Below are positions 24,680 through 33,992 of a stretch of DNA of 64,000 nucleotides, piece by piece. The position numbers and the translations under genes were made by a program. The DNA comes from a bacterium (GTDB taxonomy: Bacteria; 4484-113; JAFGCY01). Positions within the stretch are counted from its first letter, which is position 1, and every line of letters begins with the position of its first letter. Under the pieces are notes generated by a model. That model was not told the DNA's origin. It saw nothing but the letters and a program-made list of their open reading frames with translations, and made no database searches. The stretch covers positions 20,227 to 84,226 of the forward strand of contig JADZFO010000047.1 in the NCBI GenBank assembly GCA_020849855.1, in the 5' to 3' direction.

Positions 24680-25907
24680 CTGGGAAGAGATCAAAGCGGC
24701 CTGGCTGGGCGGCGGGAGCGCTAACCTCGCGCGCGCGTACGGCTCGCTGAGCGGCTCAGGCCAGTGGCTCAGCGGCGACTGCCCCGAGTGTGGCAAGCCC
24801 AAGCTGGTGGTCAACACGCACAGCGGCGCGGTGTCCTGCAGGATTCCCGGCTGCCACTGGCATCGCGATGGCCGCTGGGCCGACGTGATCGAGTGGCTGC
24901 AGCACTACGACGGCCTGGACTTCCTCGACGCCGCCCAGCGCGTTGGAGACTGGGTCGGACTGACGCTGACCCGCAGCCCGCAGGCCGAGGCTCAGCATCG
25001 CGAGCGCAAGAGCCGCGAGGATCTGCTCGAGGACAGCTTTGAGTGGATGCGCGGACGGATCCGCCAGGCGCTGGGCCTGTTGGAGAAACAGGGAGAGCAT
25101 GCTCGGCTGCATCCGGACTACGGCCAGGACGCCGGGATCGTTCTATCCCTGCAGCGCGCCCGGGGCTACAGCCTGACCGAGATCGGTCAAATGCCGCTCG
25201 GCACTTTGCCGAGCCAGCCTGCGCTGAAAGACCACCTGTTGTCCGGCGGCCGCTGGAAGCTGCAGGACTGGATCGACAGCAAGTTCTACAAGCCGCTGCC
25301 CAGAAGCGAGGACGGATCCACCGACTGTGCCTTCGGCACGACGCACCGCCTCTGCGGGCTGGTGCGCAACGCGGCCGGCCGGGCGCTAACAATGACCGCC
25401 TGGCAGTCAGACGGCCCACCATCGCCGGCGAAGTATGGCTTCCTGAAGGACTGGCCTAAGGCTGGAGCGCTGTGCGGGCTGGAGCGCCTGCGGGGCAGCA
25501 GTCTGGCGCTGCTGGTTGAGGGCTATTTCGACGCACTGTACCCCGGCTATTGCCACGGCTTCCCTGCAGTCGGGATCCTCGGCGCGAGCCTGTCGGCTGA
25601 GCATGTCGCCGGCCTGAAGTCCGCCGGCATCAAGCGTGTCGTGCTGGCCTTCGACAACGAGCCCTGGAAGCTTGACACGCAGGGCCGGCCATACAACCCC
25701 GGCCACAGCGCCACCGTGACCGCGGTCAAGCTGCTGGCGCAGTCCGGCCTGGACTGCCTGGTGGCCCAGTGGCCGGCCGAGCTGGGCAAGGACCTCGACA
25801 ACTGCTGCCGCTCGGGCCACGCTGAGGCCCTGCGCGAGGCCCAGGAGCAGGCGATCTCGGGAGCAGCCTGGCTGGGCCGGGAGATCGCGTCAGGGAGGGC
25901 GGCTTGA
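24672..25907 (+). CDS. DnaG-like primase
   Basis: A 411-residue primase that should synthesise RNA primers for phage replication. The N-terminal zinc finger uses Cys37, Cys40, Cys56 and a Cys61/His group (CPEC, SCRIPGCHWH). The C-terminal Toprim domain has LLVEGYFDAL (catalytic Glu284) and VVLAFDNEP as the DxD-type motif. No helicase domain is fused; an SF3 helicase is encoded separately at 32.1 kb. The GTG start overlaps the previous gene by eight bases. Confidence 0.9.
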   Translation: MASWEEIKAAWLGGGSANLARAYGSLSGSGQWLSGDCPECGKPKLVVNTHSGAVSCRIPGCHWHRDGRWADVIEWLQHYDGLDFLDAAQRVGDWVGLTLTRSPQAEAQHRERKSREDLLEDSFEWMRGRIRQALGLLEKQGEHARLHPDYGQDAGIVLSLQRARGYSLTEIGQMPLGTLPSQPALKDHLLSGGRWKLQDWIDSKFYKPLPRSEDGSTDCAFGTTHRLCGLVRNAAGRALTMTAWQSDGPPSPAKYGFLKDWPKAGALCGLERLRGSSLALLVEGYFDALYPGYCHGFPAVGILGASLSAEHVAGLKSAGIKRVVLAFDNEPWKLDTQGRPYNPGHSATVTAVKLLAQSGLDCLVAQWPAELGKDLDNCCRSGHAEALREAQEQAISGAAWLGREIASGRAA

Positions 25908-25940
25908 AGATTCACCACAGAGACACAGAGGAGCAAGCAT

Positions 25941-26195
25941 ATGTCTAAGAAACGAAGAGATGTGCCGATGAACAGCGCTTACATCGAGCCTGGGAAATAC
26001 CTCGTCGAGTCGATAGATCTGCCACCAAAGAACAACAAGAGACAAGGCGCCATGCGCCTTGGCGTCTCAATACAAAGCGATGGCATTCAGCTGGAACCAT
26101 TTCAGCTTTCACTGACGCCAAAGCAGGCCCGCAGGCTGGCCAGGCGCCTTTGCTGGCTGGGGGACTTCTGCCAACGGGAGCCGGAGTATGGGTAG
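25941..26195 (+). CDS. Small hypothetical protein
   Basis: An 84-residue protein with a basic start and a segment (AMRLGVSIQSDGIQLEPFQL) that looks like a small beta sheet followed by a helix (PKQARRLARRLCWLG). Its ribosome binding site (GAGGAG) is part of a CACCACAGAGACACAGAGG-type low-complexity stretch. Function unknown. Confidence 0.65.
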   Translation: MSKKRRDVPMNSAYIEPGKYLVESIDLPPKNNKRQGAMRLGVSIQSDGIQLEPFQLSLTPKQARRLARRLCWLGDFCQREPEYG

Positions 26196-26313
26196 CACTG
26201 GGAACGCGATTGTTATCGTTTTCGTATGGGCGCTCGTGATCACGCCGCTTGGCATCTGGAAGCTCTGTGAGCTGCTGAGCACACTGTTCAGCCATCTGAG
26301 GTGGCTGCCATGA
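26188..26313 (+). CDS. 41-residue single-helix membrane protein
   Basis: MGSTGNAIVIVFVWALVITP begins a protein with one hydrophobic helix (~7-24) and a short amphipathic tail. GGAG precedes the ATG; the gene overlaps both neighbours (stop of the 25941 gene, ATGA with the ASCH gene), which supports it strongly despite its size. Role unknown. Confidence 0.6.
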   Translation: MGSTGNAIVIVFVWALVITPLGIWKLCELLSTLFSHLRWLP

Positions 26314-26840
26314 GCGTCATGGTCAAGGCGATAAGCCTGCACCAACCCTGGGCCAGCGCCGTCGCGCTTGGCGCAAAGCGGATCGAGACCCGGCACTGGT
26401 GTGCGCCTGCCTGGCTGATAGGCCAGCCGCTTCTGATCCACGCCGCCAAGACTCAGGAGTGGTTGGGCCACGAAGGTCTGATGCGGCTCTGCGATCGCGC
26501 AATGGCCGACGCGATAGCCGCGGCGCCGGCTCTTCCGCCGCCGGGATGGCTTGGGCGGTCAGCAGCATGTCTGCTGCCCCTGGGAGCGCTCGTCGCAGTG
26601 GCGCGACTGTCCGCCTGTCATCCCATCACGATGCGCAATGGCGTCGGCACCATCTGTTTGCCGGGCAATGCCAGAGAGGACGTTTCGGACATGGAAACGG
26701 CCCTTGGCAACTTCGAGCCTGGGCGCTTTGGCTGGATCCTAAGTGATGTCCGTCCGCTGCCAACGCCAATCCCCTTCCGCGGCCAGCAGGGCATCTTCCC
26801 GGTGCCGGCGGACCTGCTGCCAGAGGAGCTGCGGCCATGA
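26310..26840 (+). CDS. ASCH-domain protein
   Basis: A 176-residue PUA-like protein. The N-terminus KAISLHQPWASAVALGAKRI, then RHW...PLLIHAAKT, matches ASCH domains, which bind RNA or modified nucleotides. Start at 26310 uses an ATGA overlap. It is placed between primase and the giant repeat protein, suggesting a role in nucleic-acid handling. Exact ligand unknown. Confidence 0.85.
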   Translation: MSVMVKAISLHQPWASAVALGAKRIETRHWCAPAWLIGQPLLIHAAKTQEWLGHEGLMRLCDRAMADAIAAAPALPPPGWLGRSAACLLPLGALVAVARLSACHPITMRNGVGTICLPGNAREDVSDMETALGNFEPGRFGWILSDVRPLPTPIPFRGQQGIFPVPADLLPEELRP

Positions 26841-29800
26841 CTCAGCGAGCAAAGGCCAAAGGCAACAGTCAGGAGGCAAACAGACAGCCAGAACACACCA
26901 ACACGATCTTTCGCGTAGACGACAAGGTGGAAGTGAGCGGCGGTGATGGGCCGAAGTCCAAGTGGTTGCCTGCGCAGATCAAGGGCTTTCGTACCTGCTC
27001 GGTTACGGGCCGCTTCGTAGCAGACCTGCTGCTTGAACGCGATCGCGTGCATGGCTACACAGGGACCATTGAGCGACGGGCCAATACGGACGCAGACGAG
27101 ATCCGGTTGCTGGACGTTGTAGAGCAACTCCGCCGCGAGAGGGAGCTGCAGATGCGGAACGCCAGATTTCTGAGCTGCGCCGCAGAGCCTTGGCAACCGG
27201 GAGAGCTCAATACCATTTTCCGCGTCGGAGACGACGTCGAGATCCACACCTGGATCGGCCACGGCAATTGGGAGTGGCGGGTTGCGTTGGTTTTTGAGGT
27301 ATGCGCTGGCGGCGACGGCCGGCCCCTTTTGCGCGCGATGATGCTGGACGGGGACACAGATGAGAAATGGGGCACGTATTGGGCCGAGCCGGAACAAAAC
27401 ACTCCGGACAAGTCTTCGCGCGTCCGGCTTCTTGATTCCACCGAGCAGGCGCGCCGTGAAGCGCTGTTGAAGACCCTGCAGGGCGGGGCAAGTACCTCGC
27501 CGCCACAAATCGAGGAGGATTCCATGTCAGATGAAACAGCGGTCCTGGCCGTCTGCGCTTACCAGGTCGGCGACAAGGTGCGCGCGAAGGTCGGCAAGTG
27601 GCCCCAGGGCACAGTAACAAGGATCAGCCCGGACGGCCAGCAGGTCACAGTCGAGTACCGAGAGGCACGCGGTGGCCCCCTGCAGATCGGCACATTCACT
27701 CTCGACCGCGTGACCCCGGTTAAGGCGTCGGCAAAGGCCGGGGAGAGCGGCAAGGTCGCCGAAGCTCCGGCCCCGAAGCCAGCCAGCCAGCGCTGGGCCG
27801 AGATCGTAAAGCCAGTGGACGAAGACGAGCCCGATCCCCCTGCTCTGGCCAGCACGAACGGCTACCACGAACTGCCGCAAGAGGCGCCGACGCGGAATTC
27901 CGTGAAGGCTCACGCGACAGGTGTGTTCGCAGATCTGATCGCAGCGGCCGAGAGCTTGCCCACCGAGCAGCTCGGCAATCTGATTGCCGCGCTGAGCCTG
28001 GCCCTCGCCGGCAAACTTTCCGCCGGCAAGGCCGAGCTCGGTGCCCGGGCCCGCCGTCGTGAAAAGGGCGCGGAGCGCGCGAGCTTGAACGGCCAGCGTG
28101 ATATCAACCAGGCTGCAGTGCACTTGCCGCTGGACGACTATGTCCCGCAGGAGGATGCTGCTGGCAGAGTCTGGGACGGCAAGAGCGTCGACGAGCTCGG
28201 CGCGCCGGTCGACGAGGACGGCGAACAGATCTGGCCTGAGGATCTGATGGCGCAGGGCTTCCTGTCGGCGGACTTTACAGACATCGACCAGGACGAAGAC
28301 GCGATGGAGGAACCGGAGCCAGGCGCGACGCCGGCCCAGCTGCCTGCAACGCTTGGCGAGGTGACACCGGAGATGGTCGCCAGCTGGCCGGACTACTCGA
28401 CCGTAGAGTTCCTGGCCAGCGCCGAAGGCGGAAGCTTCAAGTGCTGGAAGCTGCCAGACGGACGCTGGTCCGCGCCCGAGAACGGCCCCCAGCCTGAACC
28501 AGGAGACTGCTTTGCCAGCTGGGCAGAGTTGATTAATGGCGACGAAGGCCAGAGCTTCAGCCTGACCTTGCCCACACTCGAGACTGCCCCGGATGTAGCC
28601 GATCTGCCCGCCGCCGAACCGACACTGATCAGGCCGCTGACGCTTGGTGAGGTCACTGAGGAGATGGCAGCCGAGCTGCCCCCGGAGGCCGAGCTCTACT
28701 TCACAACCCCGATGGGCTTTGGCTGGCGTTTTGTCGTGATCAGCGTCAAGGACGGTGTGCGCTCTTGGCGTGGCTTTACTTTGCCGACAAGCGAGGGCGC
28801 CGAAACAAAGCAGACCTCCCTGACGACTTGGTCAAGGTTCACCGAGCACATCGGGGAATCGGTGTTTACGCTGACAATCAACAGCCTGAAGCTGGCAGAC
28901 AAGGCCCTGGAGGTATTCCCCGAGTGGGCGCATGCGAATGTGCTTCTGCCGGCCTCAGTGGTTCGCTGCGGCAAGCGCATCGGCGGGACTGCCGACTCTC
29001 CTGCAGCACATGCAGGAGAGGCGGGCGAGCTCGCCGCACTGCTGGGAGACGATGTGGATGCCCTGCAGCCCCGCAGTGCGAAGGCTGAGCCGCCAGCGGG
29101 CGCACCAGATGAAGAAAATGATGAGATAGCAGATGCGGCGCAGGAGGCCGCTGGCGTCGCTGTGGTTCTGCGCGGCGGCGCTCCGCTCAGCGAGCTTAAG
29201 CCGGCACTGATCGGGACACTGCCCGTCGGAATCTGCCTGCGCTACGTCGAGCGCTTTGACGGGCTGCCAGCAGAAGATCCCGAGGAAACGGCGCTTTGGC
29301 TGGTAGATCCGACTAGGAACCTATGGACGGACGAGGAGCCGAGCGACCATGAGCTGCAGCAGATGCGGGAAGACCTCGACGAGTACGACCTGTTCAGTCT
29401 CGACCGTGGCTACAGCGGATCCCTTGCAGTCAGCCAGGCGAGTCTGGACGGCCCCTTCACGCTGCTCTACAAAGGCGCACCCGATGATGTCCCGGAGTGG
29501 GCCCGGCCTTACGAACTCAACTGGCAGCGAAGACTTTCAGGCGAGCGGCTGCTCGCGCTTTGTGTGACGAAGCTCGAAGAGCTGACGCCTGCTGAGATCG
29601 AGTCAATCCCAGGGGCTTTCGAGCCGGAGTTCGACGACCTGAAACTGCCACGCCGCTGGAGAGTTAATCTCTTGCGCGAAGGCGGCGAAGTTATATGCAG
29701 GGCCCGTTGCCGGACAATTGACCAGCAGAAACTCAAACCTACCGACCCACGGGCGAACGAGACTCTCGCGCTCAGCCCCGCAGAGCTAATCGAGCGCTTC

Positions 29801-30436
29801 GGCGGCTGCGTTCTGCGGTCGATGGAAGGCGGATACGGCTACAACTACCCACCTGATCCTTGCCCGCAGATCCCGGAGTGGATGCGCCCGCTGGTCCTGG
29901 AGGCCACGCTGCGCAGGTGGGATGCTGCCTGGGCTATGCGCGCCCCGGACCGCGCCGCGGATGCCATGCCGATGCTGATCCGCGGCTGCCTTTGGCGGGA
30001 CGTGAGTGCCGAGCAGCTCGACCTGCTTCTCGGCGGCTATGCGCCTCTGCCAAAAGCCGACCGCTACAACAACAGCGCGCCGAAGCGGCCCAGCGCGACC
30101 TGGACCATCTATGCCGGCACTACAGCCTGGCACTGCGGCGACAAGTCCATCGACAAGACGAAGCAGCGCCGCTGGCTGCAGAACGGTGGCAGCGCAGCCC
30201 TGACAAGTGCTGAGTTTCTTGAACGCTTCGGCAGCGAGACAGCGCGGATAGAGAGTCTGGCCCCGCTGAAGATCCAGCCTCCGGCCTGGGCCAAGCCGGT
30301 CATCGTCAATCACGGCGCAATGATCAAGCCCGCGAAGCAGGCTGCTGAGGTGAAGCCTAAGCCGGCCGCAAAGAGTGCATCCAAGCCTGTCACGGGCAGG
30401 CCGGCGGCCAAGGCAGCGGCAAGGGCCAAGCGATGA
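26837..30436 (+). CDS. Giant protein of tandem SH3-like barrels and novel ~100-residue repeats
   Basis: A 1199-residue protein I do not recognise. N-terminal part: a tandem duplication (about 22-106 and 125-213) in which both copies start NTIFRV.D.VE and end RLLD..EQ.RRE, then a third barrel-like unit (242-294, YQVGDKVRAKVG). After a linker come about five divergent units (~506, 602, 783, 914, 1054), each opening near an LT/LS..E helix, holding a W-rich beta core and ending near EF..FG..V; most are followed by a PEWARP-like motif (VFPEWAH, VPEWARP, IPEWMRP, PPAWAKP). A strong internal start (AGGAGG then ATG at 27524) could give a 970-residue form. It overlaps the AAA+ gene by four bases, implying a joint role in replication. 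Confidence 0.85.
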   Translation: MTQRAKAKGNSQEANRQPEHTNTIFRVDDKVEVSGGDGPKSKWLPAQIKGFRTCSVTGRFVADLLLERDRVHGYTGTIERRANTDADEIRLLDVVEQLRRERELQMRNARFLSCAAEPWQPGELNTIFRVGDDVEIHTWIGHGNWEWRVALVFEVCAGGDGRPLLRAMMLDGDTDEKWGTYWAEPEQNTPDKSSRVRLLDSTEQARREALLKTLQGGASTSPPQIEEDSMSDETAVLAVCAYQVGDKVRAKVGKWPQGTVTRISPDGQQVTVEYREARGGPLQIGTFTLDRVTPVKASAKAGESGKVAEAPAPKPASQRWAEIVKPVDEDEPDPPALASTNGYHELPQEAPTRNSVKAHATGVFADLIAAAESLPTEQLGNLIAALSLALAGKLSAGKAELGARARRREKGAERASLNGQRDINQAAVHLPLDDYVPQEDAAGRVWDGKSVDELGAPVDEDGEQIWPEDLMAQGFLSADFTDIDQDEDAMEEPEPGATPAQLPATLGEVTPEMVASWPDYSTVEFLASAEGGSFKCWKLPDGRWSAPENGPQPEPGDCFASWAELINGDEGQSFSLTLPTLETAPDVADLPAAEPTLIRPLTLGEVTEEMAAELPPEAELYFTTPMGFGWRFVVISVKDGVRSWRGFTLPTSEGAETKQTSLTTWSRFTEHIGESVFTLTINSLKLADKALEVFPEWAHANVLLPASVVRCGKRIGGTADSPAAHAGEAGELAALLGDDVDALQPRSAKAEPPAGAPDEENDEIADAAQEAAGVAVVLRGGAPLSELKPALIGTLPVGICLRYVERFDGLPAEDPEETALWLVDPTRNLWTDEEPSDHELQQMREDLDEYDLFSLDRGYSGSLAVSQASLDGPFTLLYKGAPDDVPEWARPYELNWQRRLSGERLLALCVTKLEELTPAEIESIPGAFEPEFDDLKLPRRWRVNLLREGGEVICRARCRTIDQQKLKPTDPRANETLALSPAELIERFGGCVLRSMEGGYGYNYPPDPCPQIPEWMRPLVLEATLRRWDAAWAMRAPDRAADAMPMLIRGCLWRDVSAEQLDLLLGGYAPLPKADRYNNSAPKRPSATWTIYAGTTAWHCGDKSIDKTKQRRWLQNGGSAALTSAEFLERFGSETARIESLAPLKIQPPAWAKPVIVNHGAMIKPAKQAAEVKPKPAAKSASKPVTGRPAAKAAARAKR

Positions 30437-31638
30437 AGCTCTCGCGCGACACTGTCGCTGAGCTGATCAAGCTGCACTTCCAAGGACAGGACCGCGAGTT
30501 CGCGCAGCGCGTGGACGCGATCGCCGACCAGCTGGAGGCCGAGGGCGCTACTACTGAGGCCTACATGTTCCGGGCCGCCAAGCGCAATGCGAAGGCGAGG
30601 CCGGAGCCAGGGACAAGGGACAAGGGACAAGGGACAAAGCCCGGGGGAAGGGGCGCCGGCCTGACCACGCTCCCTCGCGGCAAAGACATCGAGGACGAGG
30701 CCGGCGGCCGCAGCAAGATCGAAGTGCCGCGGGAGCTGTCGGGTTTCCTTTACGAGGTGCGCCCGAAACTGACGCTGGCCGACATGATCCTCGACCTCGA
30801 AACGCGCCAGGCTGCCGACGAATTTCTGCGGGATCTGCAGGCTGCGGATCTGCTGCAGGAACATGGGCTAAGCCCGGTCCGGACTTTACTGCTGCACGGC
30901 CCGCCAGGCGACGGCAAGACGACACTCGCCGGCGCGATCGCGCTGGCGCTGGAGCTGCCGCTTTTCGTGTTGCGCTGTGCCGGCCTGCGCAGCAAGTGGG
31001 TGGGCGAGACCCAGGCCCAGGCGGCGGCCGCGATGCGCTGGCTGCGCAAACACGAGCTGATCCTGTTCATGGACGAGGCCGACAGCCTGCTGCTCGACCG
31101 CAACCGCGGCGCGAGCTATACGGCCGAAGACACCAACGCGCTTCTGACCCTGCTCGACGAGGCCCCGGAGCACAACTACGTGTTTGCCGCCACCAACCGC
31201 CTCGAGGTGATCGACCCGGCGGCGCGCCGGCGCTTCGAAGTTACCCTGGAGCTGCGTGCCCCGGGAGCGGCCGAACTGGCCGAGTACTTCGAACGCTGGG
31301 CCAAGGGCATCAAGGGCCGCTTCAAGGTGGACCTCTCTGCAGAGCAAGCCGGCAGCCTGGCCGCCGGCCACGGCCTGAGCTTTGCTGTGCTGGAGCAGCG
31401 CCTGAACGGCGCGCTGCGCAGCCATGTAATCGAACTGGCGCACTGCCAGGGCGAGAAGCGCAAACCCTCTACCAGCCTCAGCGATCTGCTCAGGTCGAAG
31501 CTGGAACTGCCTGGACCCCCGAGCCAACTGGTACCGATCGACATTCCCTGGACAGGTGCGGTGCTGCAGCAACTACAGCTGCAGACCCAGTCGCATGCCA
31601 GGCATGGATCCACTGGAGGAGGCAACCCGGCGATATGA
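30433..31638 (+). CDS. AAA+ ATPase
   Basis: A 401-residue ATPase with Walker A GPPGDGKT (156-163), Walker B ILFMDEAD (210-217), sensor ATN (253-255) and arginines at 265-267, followed by a helical lid. The aromatic pore-loop-like SKWVGE suggests a ring that threads or remodels protein, as in FtsH/Vps4-type domains, rather than a helicase. The N-terminal ~100 residues are helical with a linker encoded partly by four 7-base repeats. It is coupled to the giant repeat protein (overlap 4 bases) and to the next gene (ATGA). Confidence 0.9.
   Translation: MKLSRDTVAELIKLHFQGQDREFAQRVDAIADQLEAEGATTEAYMFRAAKRNAKARPEPGTRDKGQGTKPGGRGAGLTTLPRGKDIEDEAGGRSKIEVPRELSGFLYEVRPKLTLADMILDLETRQAADEFLRDLQAADLLQEHGLSPVRTLLLHGPPGDGKTTLAGAIALALELPLFVLRCAGLRSKWVGETQAQAAAAMRWLRKHELILFMDEADSLLLDRNRGASYTAEDTNALLTLLDEAPEHNYVFAATNRLEVIDPAARRRFEVTLELRAPGAAELAEYFERWAKGIKGRFKVDLSAEQAGSLAAGHGLSFAVLEQRLNGALRSHVIELAHCQGEKRKPSTSLSDLLRSKLELPGPPSQLVPIDIPWTGAVLQQLQLQTQSHARHGSTGGGNPAI
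30609..30636 (+). repeat. Heptanucleotide tandem repeat inside the AAA+ gene
   Basis: Four exact tandem copies of AGGGACA. Because seven is not a multiple of three, gain or loss of one unit would shift the frame upstream of the ATPase core. Confidence 0.95.
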
Positions 31639-32081
31639 GCAAAGAGCAGATCAACCACAAGGACACAGAGTCACAGAGCCCGGATGACGGCCAAGCGGCA
31701 CTGTTGCGCTTCGACATCGAGACTCTGCGCAAAATGGCGCCTGGCACCGTACTGCGACGCCACCGCGAAGTGATGTTTATCAGGCTGTACTGGTCAGCCA
31801 GGGAGTTCACGAAGGGTCCGCTGTGGCTGCAGGTCAAGTACTGCGCCAAAGGTCCAAGCGTCCGAACAGTCAGGACCAGGTGCGTCGCTGGCAACTGTTT
31901 CAGCCACGTTGGCCTACCCCTGCCGCTTACGAGCCCACGTCTGAGCCAGTGCCCGGTATGCGACACGATGCTCTGCGGCTGTGGGGTACAGGACCAGTTC
32001 TATGCTGGGACTTTGGAATCCAAGTCGTCTGGCAATGCGCCGGGCGGCGATGAAGACGGGGCGACGGAGGTGGCCAGCTGA
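31635..32081 (+). CDS. Small zinc-ribbon-like protein
   Basis: A 148-residue protein with a central aromatic segment (EVMFIRLYWSAREFTKGPLW) and a C-terminal Cys cluster (CVAGNC, then CPVCDTMLCGCG). It starts with an ATGA overlap on the AAA+ gene. Residues ~4-14 are encoded by a CACAAGGACACAGAGTCACAGAG-type low-complexity sequence. Function unknown. Confidence 0.72.
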   Translation: MSKEQINHKDTESQSPDDGQAALLRFDIETLRKMAPGTVLRRHREVMFIRLYWSAREFTKGPLWLQVKYCAKGPSVRTVRTRCVAGNCFSHVGLPLPLTSPRLSQCPVCDTMLCGCGVQDQFYAGTLESKSSGNAPGGDEDGATEVAS

Positions 32082-32119
32082 GCGAGCAGCCCCCTGCCCC
32101 CAACTTAACGCCGGCACTG

Positions 32120-33988
32120 ATGCACGAGCGGATTGAGCGCGCCAGGCGTGCCCTGCTGGGCTTCAGCGATCCGGTCCTGCGGCTTGAGCTATGCCGCGCC
32201 TTCCACAGCGAGCTCGACCGCCAACTAAAGGTGCAGGGCGAAGAGGATGGGGCGCCGCCGCTTGAATTCCTGTTCCCGCCTGATGAGCTGCTGACGCCTG
32301 ACGCAGGCAACACCAGTCAAGCGGATGAGACGGAGGCGGGGGAGAAGCCCACTCCCCCTGCCCCTGGCGCTCCCAGCCCCAGTTCTGGCCTCACTGGCAG
32401 CGCCGGCGACGCGACAGGCCGGACCCCCACCGGCTCTGCTGGGGGGTCCGGGGGCCGGCCTCCGAGCAAGGGCCGCAGCGGTATCAACCCGGTCCGCCCG
32501 GACACGGCGCTGCGGCTCGGTCACAACGATCTCGGCAACGCCCTGCGCTTCCTGCGTCGCCATGGCGAGGATGTGCTCTACTGCGAGGCCCTGGGCGGCT
32601 GGCATGTCTGGCGCAGTCCGGCGCCTGGCGGCGGTTACTTCAGGCGCGACGAGAACGGAGAGGCGAAGTATCTGATGAGCATCGTGCTGCACGGTGTCGA
32701 AGAGGAGAAGCGCCGCTATGAGCCAGGCACGCCCGAGCACGACAGCACGCTGCACTGGGCCCAGCACTGCCGCAACCAGCGCCCCTGGAATGAGGCGCTC
32801 GAGGCGGCAAAGGTGCAGCCAATGATTGCGCGGCTGCCGGCCGAGATAGACAGCCATCCGCACCTGTTCAACGTGGCCAACGGCACGCTGGACCTGCGGC
32901 CGGCGGAACAGCGCGACCGCGAGGGCCTGCCGCTGTTCAGGCTGGCCAGCCGGGCGGACTGTCTGACGAAGTGCAGCCCGGTCGCCTGGGATGAGGAAGC
33001 CCGGTGCCCGCAGTGGCTGCAGTTCCTCGACACCATCATGGCCGGAGACCAGGAGATGGTGGACTTTCTGCAGCGCCTGGCCGGCTACCTGCTGGTTGCC
33101 GGCAATCCCGAGCAAAAGCTTGTGATCCTCCACGGATCGGGCGGCAATGGCAAGAGCGTCTTTGTCGAGACCCTGATGCACGTGTTCGGCGACTATTCGA
33201 CCACTACCAGCACCGAGACCCTGATGGACTCGGAGCGGGCCAGCAATAACCAGGTCTATGCACTGGCCAAGCTGGCCGGCGTGAGGCTGCTGCTGGCAAG
33301 CGAGAGCAAGGAGGGCCGGCGGCTGGACGAGGCGCTGGTCAAAGGCATGACCGGCGACAGCCAGATCCAGGCGCGGCACCCGCACGGCGGCTTCTTCCTG
33401 TTCCAGGTGGAGTTCATGCCCTGGCTTATGACCAACCACCGGCCGGAGGTGCGCGGCCAGGACGAGGGCATCTGGCGGCGACTCTTGATGGTGCCCTTCA
33501 ACGTCCGGATCCCGGACGAGCAGCGCGATACCCAGCTGGCTGAGAAGCTGCGGGCCGAGGCGCCCGGCATTCTGGCCTGGGCTGTCCGAGGCCTGGCGGA
33601 GTATCAGTACATCCTCGACGAAAAGGGCGGCTCCGGCCTCGCGCCCCCCGCCCCTGTTCTGGCAGCCACGGCCGGATATCGTGAGGACCAGGACATTCTG
33701 GGACCTTTCATTGCCGAGTGCTGCGACCTGGTCGACCCCTCAGCCCCCGAGTACTGGACGACCAGCGGCGATTTGCTCCGACGCTACCAGGCCTGGTGCG
33801 AGGAAGAGGGCGCGCGCCCCCTTGCCCCCAAGCCGTTCGCGGAGCAATTGCGCCAGAAAGGCGTCGTGAAGGCCCGCGACGGCCGCAAACGCTTCTGGCG
33901 GGGGATTACGGTCCGACCGTGGGACGAAAGCGAAGCAAGGCCGCGCAGCGGCCACCTTTACGATGACCGGAGCGGCGGTGGTGGATGA
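32120..33988 (+). CDS. D5/P4-type SF3 replicative helicase
   Basis: A 622-residue helicase likely to unwind phage DNA at the origin. A Pro/Gly-rich linker (~75-120) separates a small N-terminal part from a D5-N-like domain (~150-330) and the ATPase: Walker A GSGGNGKS (339-346), Walker B-like VRLLLASES (388-396), motif C WLMTNHRP (435-442) and arginine IWRRLLMVPF. The C-terminal ~100 residues form a winged-helix-like region (EEGARPLAPKPFAEQLRQKG). With the separate primase it forms a two-protein replication module. Confidence 0.92.
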   Translation: MHERIERARRALLGFSDPVLRLELCRAFHSELDRQLKVQGEEDGAPPLEFLFPPDELLTPDAGNTSQADETEAGEKPTPPAPGAPSPSSGLTGSAGDATGRTPTGSAGGSGGRPPSKGRSGINPVRPDTALRLGHNDLGNALRFLRRHGEDVLYCEALGGWHVWRSPAPGGGYFRRDENGEAKYLMSIVLHGVEEEKRRYEPGTPEHDSTLHWAQHCRNQRPWNEALEAAKVQPMIARLPAEIDSHPHLFNVANGTLDLRPAEQRDREGLPLFRLASRADCLTKCSPVAWDEEARCPQWLQFLDTIMAGDQEMVDFLQRLAGYLLVAGNPEQKLVILHGSGGNGKSVFVETLMHVFGDYSTTTSTETLMDSERASNNQVYALAKLAGVRLLLASESKEGRRLDEALVKGMTGDSQIQARHPHGGFFLFQVEFMPWLMTNHRPEVRGQDEGIWRRLLMVPFNVRIPDEQRDTQLAEKLRAEAPGILAWAVRGLAEYQYILDEKGGSGLAPPAPVLAATAGYREDQDILGPFIAECCDLVDPSAPEYWTTSGDLLRRYQAWCEEEGARPLAPKPFAEQLRQKGVVKARDGRKRFWRGITVRPWDESEARPRSGHLYDDRSGGGG

Positions 33989-33992
33989 GTTG

